Below are positions 15,365 through 20,706 of a stretch of DNA of 20,706 nucleotides, piece after piece. Source of the stretch: DASQPR01 sp035713725. GTDB lineage: Bacteria > Actinomycetota > Actinomycetes > Mycobacteriales > Micromonosporaceae. The position numbers were made by a program, and so were the translations under genes. The notes under the pieces were generated by a model, which saw only the letters and a list, made by a program, of their open reading frames with translations, was not told the DNA's origin and made no database searches. Positions within the stretch are counted from its first letter, which is position 1, and the number at the start of each line of letters is the position of its first letter. The DNA lies in contig DASTMZ010000044.1 in NCBI GenBank assembly GCA_035713725.1, positions 1-20,706 on the forward strand. The letters are read 5' to 3'.

Positions 15365-17128
15365 GTGAACACAACGCAGTTGCGCAGCCAGCTGTGGTGG
15401 GACAACCCAGCCAACCCCGATATGACCGCGTTGTATCTCGAGCGCTACCTGAACTTCGGTCTCACCCGGGGCGAACTGCAGTCGGGACGGCCGATCATCG
15501 GGATCGCCCAGACCGGCAGTGACCTCGTGCCCTGCAACCGGCATCACGTCCAGCTAGCCGACCGGGTGCGGGCCGGCGTGCGGGACGCTGGCGGGATCCC
15601 GTTGGAGTTTCCCGTCCATCCGTTGCAGGAGACCGGCAAGCGGCCGACCGCGGCGCTCGATCGCAACCTCGCCTACCTCGGGCTCGTCGAGATCCTCTAT
15701 GGCTACCCGCTGGACGGGGTGGTGTTGACCACCGGCTGCGACAAGACAACCCCTGCATGCCTGATGGCCGCGGCGACCGTAAACCTGCCTGCGATCGTGC
15801 TATCCGGCGGACCGATGCTCAACGGCTACGTCGATGGTCGTCGAGCCGGATCGGGGCTGATCATCTGGCAATCGCGGCGGCTTCTCGCCGCCGGACGAAT
15901 CGACTACGCCGAGTTCATGGACCGCGTGTCCCGCTCTGCGACAAGCGTCGGACATTGCAACACCATGGGTACGGCGTTGTCGATGAACAGCATCGCGGAA
16001 GCGCTCGGCATGACGCTGCCCGGTTGCGCCGCAATCCCCGCCCCGTACCGGGAACGGGCTGAGGTGGCGTACGACACCGGATTTCGCGCGGTGGGATTGG
16101 TCCGGGAGAACCTGACTCCCCGCGCGATCATGACCCGTGACGCGTTCGACAACGCGATTGTGGTCGCGTCGGCCATCGCCGGATCGACGAACTGCCCCAT
16201 CCACGTGAATGCCATCGCTCGGCATATCGGCATCGAGTTGACCAACAGCGACTGGGAGCGCGTCGGTGGCGACGTACCGATCCTGGCCAATTGCGCGCCG
16301 GCCGGCGACTTCCTCGGCGAGGACTTCTACCACGCCGGCGGCGTGCCGGCCGTCATGCATGCCTTGCTGACGGCCGGACGACTCCATGACGACGCGGTCA
16401 CCGTCAATGGGCGAACCGTCGCGGAGAACGTCGCTGATATGCCGAGCACCAATACGGAGGTCATCGCCGACTACGACAAGCCGTTCGGCCCGCGGGGCGG
16501 TGTCCTGGTGCTGCACGGGAACCTGTTCAAGTCGGGCATGATGAAGATGTCGGTGATCACCGAAGACCTGCGCGCTCGCTACCTCATCAGCCCGGCCGTG
16601 ACCTGGCGCGCGGTGGTCTTCGACAGCCCCGAGGACTACCACCATCGCATCAACGATCCCGATCTGGAGATCGACGAGAGCTGCATCCTGGTGGTCCGTT
16701 ACGCCGGCAACATCGCGTACCCAGGTTCGGCCGAGGTCGTGAACATGCAGCCGCCGACGGCGCTGATCATGCGCGGCGTCGAGGCGATCCCGACCCTCGG
16801 CGACGGCCGGCAAAGCGGCACCGCCGACGCACCGTCGATCCTCAACGTCAGCCCGGAGGCGGCCGTCGGCGGCAACCTTGCGATCCTGCGCACCGGTGAC
16901 CGCATCACGCTCGACATTCCCAACCATCGTCTCGATGTCGAGCTCAGCGACGAGGAGATCGAGGCACGCTGGCGCGATCACACGCCACCGACGTTCACCG
17001 ACCAGACGCCATGGCAGGAGCTGTTCCGCGCGCACGCCGGGCAGATGGACACCGGAAGCTGCCTCGACTTCGCCGTCGCCTACCAGGACATCATCGCGAC
17101 GAAGGGAGTCCCACGTGACTCGCACTAG
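15365..17128 (+). CDS. IlvD/Edd family dehydratase, sugar-acid (pentonate) type
   Basis: This 587-residue iron-sulfur dehydratase should remove water from an aldonic acid to give a 2-keto-3-deoxy acid. The cluster cysteines are C57 (VPCNRHH), C125 (TTGCDKTTPAC) and C198 (VGHCNTMGTA), the same spacing I recall for Caulobacter D-xylonate dehydratase (60/128/201), a [2Fe-2S] enzyme. DGRQSGTADAPSIL carries the proposed catalytic S484, followed by NVSPEAAVGG. These features point to the xylonate/arabonate/galactonate-type branch, not to valine/isoleucine dihydroxyacid dehydratase. The exact sugar acid is not readable. It is the first gene of an operon with a D-2-hydroxyacid dehydrogenase that begins 14 bp before its stop. 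No aldolase, sugar transporter or regulator is visible beside it in this window, so the rest of the pathway lies elsewhere. Confidence 0.92.
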   Translation: MNTTQLRSQLWWDNPANPDMTALYLERYLNFGLTRGELQSGRPIIGIAQTGSDLVPCNRHHVQLADRVRAGVRDAGGIPLEFPVHPLQETGKRPTAALDRNLAYLGLVEILYGYPLDGVVLTTGCDKTTPACLMAAATVNLPAIVLSGGPMLNGYVDGRRAGSGLIIWQSRRLLAAGRIDYAEFMDRVSRSATSVGHCNTMGTALSMNSIAEALGMTLPGCAAIPAPYRERAEVAYDTGFRAVGLVRENLTPRAIMTRDAFDNAIVVASAIAGSTNCPIHVNAIARHIGIELTNSDWERVGGDVPILANCAPAGDFLGEDFYHAGGVPAVMHALLTAGRLHDDAVTVNGRTVAENVADMPSTNTEVIADYDKPFGPRGGVLVLHGNLFKSGMMKMSVITEDLRARYLISPAVTWRAVVFDSPEDYHHRINDPDLEIDESCILVVRYAGNIAYPGSAEVVNMQPPTALIMRGVEAIPTLGDGRQSGTADAPSILNVSPEAAVGGNLAILRTGDRITLDIPNHRLDVELSDEEIEARWRDHTPPTFTDQTPWQELFRAHAGQMDTGSCLDFAVAYQDIIATKGVPRDSH

Positions 17129-18104
17129 CCGTGGCACCATCATGATCGCCGACTCGGACTTCGGAGACGTCAACATCGAACGCGCGATCATCGAAGACGC
17201 CGGATTCCGGTTGACCGCCCACCAGTGCAAGTCCGAAGAGGACGTCATCGCGCATGGTCAAGACGCGGACGGCATTCTGACCCAGTACGCCCACGTCGGC
17301 GCCGCCGCGATGGACAACCTGCCGCATCTGCGGGTCATCTCGCGATACGGCACCGGTGTTGACATCGTCGACGTCGACGAGGCAACCCGCCACGGCATAC
17401 AGGTCACCAATGCGCCCAACGACTGGTGCGCCGACGAAGTCGCCGACCACGCCATCGCACTATGGCTGAGCGCCGTACGGAAGATCACCGAGTACGACGC
17501 CGCGACCCGTCGTGGCGTGTGGCAGTGGCAGACGGGCCAACCGATCTGGCGGCTACGCGGTCGAGTCTTCGGCCTGCTCGGCTACGGCGCCATCGCCCGT
17601 CTCATCGCTGCCCGCGCCCAGGCGTTCGGTGTCGACGTCTGGGCACATGATCCGTTTGTCGACGTGGGCCAACTCCGTGCCGACGGCGTCCGGCCGGTGG
17701 CACTGGATGAGCTCGTCAGCGGGTCGGACTACCTGACCATTCAGGCGCCGCTGACTCCCGAGACCCGCCACCTGTTCAACGACAGCACGCTGGCGCGAAT
17801 GAAGCCGACCGCGATTCTGATCAATACGGCTCGCGGACCGATCATCGAAGATGCCGCGCTCGATCGGGCAGTGCGAGACGGCGTGATCGCCGCCGCTGCT
17901 CTCGACGACCTGGAAGAGGAACCCGCCAAGCAGAGCGGTTGGCAGCCAAGCAATCCGCTGCTACGGAACCCGAACGTGGTTGTCACGCCGCATGCCGCGT
18001 ACTACTCGGAGCAGTCCATCGAGACCATTAGGGCGATCGCCGCCACCGAGGCCGTACGGGTGCTCACCGGCCAACCGCCGAACTCCCCGGTCAACCACGT
18101 GTAA
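17115..18104 (+). CDS. D-isomer-specific 2-hydroxyacid dehydrogenase (C-terminal-binding-protein-like)
   Basis: This NAD-dependent dehydrogenase has 329 residues and interconverts a D-2-hydroxyacid and its 2-keto acid. The start is the GTG at 17115 with AAGGGAG 6 nt upstream, inside the dehydratase gene (14-bp overlap), so translation is coupled. The N-terminal substrate domain has VISRYGTGVDIVDVDEA. The Rossmann part has GLLGYGAIARLIA (LGYGAIA at 155-161, with Ala replacing the third Gly) and D179 in HDPF. The catalytic residues are R240 (INTARGPII), E269 (EEEP) and H293 (VVVTPHAAYY), all present. Placement after a sugar-acid dehydratase suggests action on a sugar-acid-derived hydroxy acid such as glycerate, glycolate or a keto-deoxy-acid product. 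That is inference; phosphoglycerate or hydroxypyruvate are the other family substrates. Confidence 0.92.
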   Translation: MTRTSRGTIMIADSDFGDVNIERAIIEDAGFRLTAHQCKSEEDVIAHGQDADGILTQYAHVGAAAMDNLPHLRVISRYGTGVDIVDVDEATRHGIQVTNAPNDWCADEVADHAIALWLSAVRKITEYDAATRRGVWQWQTGQPIWRLRGRVFGLLGYGAIARLIAARAQAFGVDVWAHDPFVDVGQLRADGVRPVALDELVSGSDYLTIQAPLTPETRHLFNDSTLARMKPTAILINTARGPIIEDAALDRAVRDGVIAAAALDDLEEEPAKQSGWQPSNPLLRNPNVVVTPHAAYYSEQSIETIRAIAATEAVRVLTGQPPNSPVNHV

Positions 18105-18358
18105 CACCGAACCGCTGCGACGCGTCGCGTCCAACGTGGCGCGTGACATGCCGTCCGGCCATCGAGGGACAGACCCGGCTGCGGCGGGCTGGTATGGTGC
18201 CGTCACACGGCGCCGACCGGACGCCGAGCTGTGGAACGTCCGCCCCAGCCGGGGTTCCATTGGCGAAGGGGAGTTTGCCCTCACGGTCGTCGAACGTCAC
18301 AGGCCATCTCTGCACACCGCGTCGCTGGGGGACGAGGGTGTCAAGAGGAGGCTTGCTC
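18105..18358 (+). promoter_or_regulatory. Long hairpin-rich leader of the APH-fold gene
   Basis: This 254-bp gap holds no gene. A perfect palindrome GCGACGCGTCGC lies at 18117-18128, 13 bp after the dehydrogenase stop. TATGGT (18193-18198) is a TANNNT-type -10 candidate, which would give a leader of about 155 nt. Within it TGGAAC (18232-18237) pairs with GTTCCA (18254-18259) around an inner CCC-AGCC-GGG hairpin, and directly after it GGCGAA (18262-18267) pairs with TTTGCC (18274-18279) across a GGGGAG loop. The leader ends in AGGAGG (18346-18351), 7 nt before the ATG. It does not match any riboswitch class I can name. Confidence 0.45.
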
Positions 18359-19432
18359 ATGACGAAGGATGCCAGCTTCAAGAAGGTCGTGCGGCACCAT
18401 GCGCAGGACACCGGTCAGCGCTACACGGAAGCACTGACCGATCTCAAGGGTCTCGGTGCGCGCATGGATCACGAGCCCGCGGCAGACCGGCTTCTCGCCC
18501 ATCTCCGGGATCGCTACGGCATTGCGCCGGCAACGGCGACGAGGCTCAGCGTGCACAACAACTATGTCTTCCGCGTCGACCGCAACGACGGCGACCCGTG
18601 GATCGCACGGGCCTTTCCGCCCGCACGTCCCCGGGCGGGCGTCGACGGCGACGCGGCGGTGCTGCGGTTCCTCGAACAACATAACTATCCCGCGGAGCGC
18701 CTCGCGCTCGACGACGCGGTATCTGACTTCGAGGGCAGTGCGGTTCTCGTGACGCGATTCGTCGAGGGCGGCCCACTCCCCGACACCGCGCAGAAGTTCG
18801 CCATGATGGGTGATCTGCTCGGACGGCTGCACGCGCTGCCTTACGACGATTCCGTGAGCCGACCGGGCGGAGCGAGCGGTGAGGACTCAAGCCGCGAGGG
18901 CACCCCACGTCAGGACCTGCTCGCTGCCCTCGCCTTCCTCGACGCCGTGGACACGAAGGTCGCGGCGGCCGATCGCGAGCAGTTCGAGCGGTTGCGGGAC
19001 GAGGTGCGCTCGGCCGACGACGGTAGCGGCCTTCCGGAAGGTTTGCTCCACGGAAATCTCCTTCACGCACCCGATCACGCCATCCTGAGCGAACACGGTC
19101 CGGTCGCGATCAACTGGAAGGCATCCGGTCGCGGTCCGCGCCTCGCCGACTTCGCGTACCTGATCTGGGGTACGGGTTCGTGGCACCCCCGGCGGCCGAA
19201 CCAGGAACGCATCGACGCCGCCGTCGGTGCCTATCGCCAACACGTCGAGCCGACCGACGACGAGCTCGACAGGCTCGAAGCGATCATGTACATCCGGACG
19301 CTCTATCTCGTTTGCTTCGGCTACCGACGTGCCGTCACCAATGGCTCCACGTTTGACGAATGGGGTTTCATCCGCCCGCCCGAGTATTTCAGCGCCACCG
19401 CGGCCGCAACCCGAGCCGCTTTCGGCCGGTAG
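18359..19432 (+). CDS. APH-fold (aminoglycoside phosphotransferase-like) protein, probable pseudokinase
   Basis: This 357-residue protein has an aminoglycoside-phosphotransferase-type kinase fold. The start is the ATG at 18359 with AGGAGG 7 nt upstream. Residues 1-36 form a separate helical head (FKKVVRHHAQDTGQRYTEAL) that resembles short N-terminal tags on other actinobacterial proteins. The fold follows from HNNYVFRVDRNDGDPWIARAF (N-lobe), VLVTRFVEGG (hinge), LLGRLHALP and GRGPRLADFAYLIW. The key catalytic spots are altered. The usual HGDxxxxN loop reads HGNLLHAP (N233 for the catalytic Asp and no downstream Asn), and the metal-binding IDW reads INW (N252). Both changes are clear codons (AAT, AAC) in an intact frame. 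A loss of phosphotransfer is therefore likely. A role in drug resistance should not be assumed; binding or regulation is more plausible. Confidence 0.82.
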   Translation: MTKDASFKKVVRHHAQDTGQRYTEALTDLKGLGARMDHEPAADRLLAHLRDRYGIAPATATRLSVHNNYVFRVDRNDGDPWIARAFPPARPRAGVDGDAAVLRFLEQHNYPAERLALDDAVSDFEGSAVLVTRFVEGGPLPDTAQKFAMMGDLLGRLHALPYDDSVSRPGGASGEDSSREGTPRQDLLAALAFLDAVDTKVAAADREQFERLRDEVRSADDGSGLPEGLLHGNLLHAPDHAILSEHGPVAINWKASGRGPRLADFAYLIWGTGSWHPRRPNQERIDAAVGAYRQHVEPTDDELDRLEAIMYIRTLYLVCFGYRRAVTNGSTFDEWGFIRPPEYFSATAAATRAAFGR

Positions 19433-19478
19433 CTCGCCCGAGTTCACGCCCGTTGAGCTGCTCGATTCGTGCATCCGG

Positions 19479-19499
19479 CGCCGCCCTGCGGCGTACGGT
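19479..19499 (+). promoter_or_regulatory. Hairpin and candidate -10 box before the hydrolase gene
   Basis: CGCCGC (19479-19484) and GCGGCG (19488-19493) form a 6-bp stem with a 3-nt loop, 47 nt after the stop of the APH-fold gene, possibly a terminator. TACGGT (19494-19499) follows at once as a TANNNT-type -10 candidate. It would give a leader of about 25 nt containing the GGGAGG site (19521-19526) that is 5 nt before the ATG. The two signals suggest the hydrolase has its own transcript. Confidence 0.35.
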
Positions 19500-19531
19500 C
19501 GCCCGGAAAGACCACCCCACGGGAGGTCACG

Positions 19532-20461
19532 ATGAGCGCGCACCAGGATCGCAGCAGTACCAACGGAAAGGCCGAAGTGCCGGCTGCCGCAATGTTGGGC
19601 AGCGATGTTCGCGAGGGCTACGCGGAGGTCGGCGATCAGCGATTGCACTACGTGGAGGCCGGTGACGGCCCGCTGATCGTGTTACTGCACGGCTTCCCCG
19701 AATTCTGGTACGGCTGGCGTCGGCAGATCCAACCACTAGCGGCAGCGGGATTCAGGGTGGTGGCACCTGACACACGCGGGTACAACCTCTCATCGCGTCC
19801 GGAGGGCGTGGCCGCCTACGACGTCGGCAAGCTGACCGAAGACATCCGCGGCCTGATCCACGAACGCGGTGCGGAATCCGCGGCGCTGGTCGGTCATGAC
19901 TGGGGCGGAAGCATTGCCTGGGCCACCGCCATGAACCACCCCGAGGTGGTGGACCGCCTCGCCATCCTCAACGCGGCTCATCCGCGGAAACTGTCGCAGG
20001 GACTGCACCACCCAGGACAGCTCCGCAAGTCCTGGTACTTCTTCTTCTTCGACCTCCCGGACGTACCCGAAGGCGTCGTGCAGGCCAACAACTGGCACTT
20101 CTTCCGGCATTTCCTGCACGACGCCCATCCGGCGTACACGGCCGAAGAGATGGATCGCTACATCGAAGCGTGGTCACGGCCGGGCGCCGCCACCGCGATG
20201 ATCAACTACTACCGGTCGTCGGTGCGTACGTCACCGAAGAAGGCGGAGGCCCAGATCCGACCAATCTCGGCGCCCACATTGGTGATCTGGGGGCAGCAGG
20301 ATCGCTACCTCGGTCCCGAGCTAGCCGAACCGGACCACGACGACGTACCCAACCTCGACCGCGTCGAGCGCTTGGAGGATGCGTCGCACTGGGTTCATCA
20401 CGACGAGTACGAGCGCGTCAACAACCTGCTCACCGATTTCTTCGCCCTCGCCCGTCGGTAG
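19532..20461 (+). CDS. Alpha/beta hydrolase, epoxide-hydrolase-like
   Basis: This is a soluble alpha/beta hydrolase of 309 residues. The start is the ATG at 19532 with GGGAGG 5 nt upstream. The oxyanion motif is HGFPEFWYGWRRQ (53-65); the nucleophile is D123 in GHDWGG; the acid is D257 (WGQQDRYL) and the base H286 (DASHWVHHD). DTRGYNLSSRP is the usual strand-4 block. Asp as nucleophile with Trp next to it, plus cap tyrosines (Y169; Y226/Y227 in NYYRSS), fits soluble epoxide hydrolases (EphA/EphB-like), opening epoxides to diols through an ester intermediate. Haloalkane or fluoroacetate dehalogenases share the fold but would differ in the motif after the nucleophile. The first ~25 residues are variable. 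The 3' end overlaps the opposing MocR-type gene by 32 bp. The natural substrate is unknown. Confidence 0.9.
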   Translation: MSAHQDRSSTNGKAEVPAAAMLGSDVREGYAEVGDQRLHYVEAGDGPLIVLLHGFPEFWYGWRRQIQPLAAAGFRVVAPDTRGYNLSSRPEGVAAYDVGKLTEDIRGLIHERGAESAALVGHDWGGSIAWATAMNHPEVVDRLAILNAAHPRKLSQGLHHPGQLRKSWYFFFFDLPDVPEGVVQANNWHFFRHFLHDAHPAYTAEEMDRYIEAWSRPGAATAMINYYRSSVRTSPKKAEAQIRPISAPTLVIWGQQDRYLGPELAEPDHDDVPNLDRVERLEDASHWVHHDEYERVNNLLTDFFALARR

Positions 20462-20706
20462 CGGGCCGGACAGCCTCGGCGAGCCTTCGGATGCCGCGGC
20501 GGATCTGGGTCTCCGTGACGTTGCCGAAGCCGAGTACGAGGGCCGGTGACCATAGGTGCGGTTTGGTGCCGCTGCCGACCTGGTACTCGCCCAGTCCGCG
20601 TACGCCCACCGACATCGACCGTGCTGCCCGCGTCACGCCCTGCTCGGACACACCATCGGGCAGCCGGAGTAGCGCGTGGCAGCCGGCCGCGAGGCCCTCG
20701 AGCCGG
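20430..20706 (-). CDS. MocR/PdxR-type regulator, C-terminal end of aminotransferase-like domain (cut by window end)
   Basis: Only the last 91 residues are in the window, with the frame open through the right edge. The sequence RLEGLAAGCHALLRLPDG, then GVRGLGEYQVG, then PALVLGFGNVTETQIRRGIRRLAEAV is the typical end of the fold-type I aminotransferase domain of GntR-family MocR regulators, where the AAGxH and LGF/LGY...I..G...LAEA blocks are characteristic. Those proteins bind PLP and often control pyridoxal or amino-sugar genes. A plain class I/II aminotransferase remains possible because the DNA-binding N-terminus is not visible. It converges on the epoxide-hydrolase-like gene with a 32-bp overlap. 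Confidence 0.8.
   Translation of the reverse strand, partial: RLEGLAAGCHALLRLPDGVSEQGVTRAARSMSVGVRGLGEYQVGSGTKPHLWSPALVLGFGNVTETQIRRGIRRLAEAVRPATDGRGRRNR

Noticed and set aside
15800..17248. A 482-codon minus-strand frame across the dehydratase gene
   Set aside because: It covers the conserved cysteine and SGT motifs of the plus-strand gene and has no recognisable domain.
18117..18128. Perfect 12-bp palindrome GCGACGCGTCGC after the dehydrogenase gene
   Set aside because: Without a loop it forms only a short hairpin, and such GC palindromes arise easily at this base composition. It could be an operator, but nothing supports it.
18359..19432. Reading the APH-fold gene as an aminoglycoside-resistance gene
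   Set aside because: The catalytic Asp and metal ligands are replaced, and no resistance context is nearby.
1..20706. CRISPR arrays, tRNA or rRNA genes, insertion sequences, prophage or integration sites
   Set aside because: I saw no regularly spaced repeats, no cloverleaf-like or rRNA sequence, no transposase or integrase, and no flanking direct repeats. The HNH gene belongs to a family that is often multicopy, but it has no visible mobility features here.

Overview
The window is GC-rich DNA from an actinobacterium. The signs are codons ending mostly in G or C, frequent GTG starts, a DUF222/HNH endonuclease of the 13E12-repeat type, a gene pair that matches my memory of Mycobacterium tuberculosis Rv3400-Rv3401, and possible leaderless promoters of the form TANNNT followed 6-7 nt later by the start codon. 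The genus cannot be resolved from the sequence. It looks like ordinary chromosome: there is no phage, integrase, transposase, CRISPR array, tRNA or rRNA.

Layout, left to right. (1) 1-4394: the 3' end of a YghZ-type aldo/keto reductase (+) meets a minus-strand set. That set is a DHA2-type MFS exporter, a TerB-like/Coq4-like fusion protein directly upstream of it, and a DUF222-HNH nuclease with an apparent promoter right at its ATG. (2) 4500-7654: a two-gene minus operon of a HAD beta-phosphoglucomutase and a GH65 disaccharide phosphorylase, joined by an ATGA overlap; together they would turn an alpha-glucobiose plus phosphate into glucose and glucose-6-phosphate. (3) 7996-11109: a large secreted subtilisin-family protease, ending at a strong hairpin terminator. 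(4) 11202-11792: a GrpB/UPF0157 protein, probably on a leaderless transcript. (5) 11863-15244: minus strand, with two unrecognised proteins coupled by an ATGA overlap and two separate SAM-dependent methyltransferases, the latter separated from each other by a hairpin. (6) 15365-18104: a plus-strand operon of an IlvD/Edd-family [2Fe-2S] sugar-acid dehydratase and a D-2-hydroxyacid dehydrogenase, overlapping by 14 bp, probably for sugar-acid catabolism. (7) 18105-19432: a long, hairpin-rich leader and an APH-fold protein whose key catalytic aspartates are asparagines, so it is probably a pseudokinase or a non-kinase. (8) 19532-20706: an epoxide-hydrolase-like alpha/beta hydrolase converging on the 3' end of a MocR/PdxR-type regulator.

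The items most worth following up are the degenerate APH protein with its structured leader, the TerB/Coq4-like fusion in an organism group that makes menaquinone rather than ubiquinone, and the uncharacterised translationally coupled pair at 11863-13565. I see no complete, clearly novel multi-gene defence or biosynthetic system.
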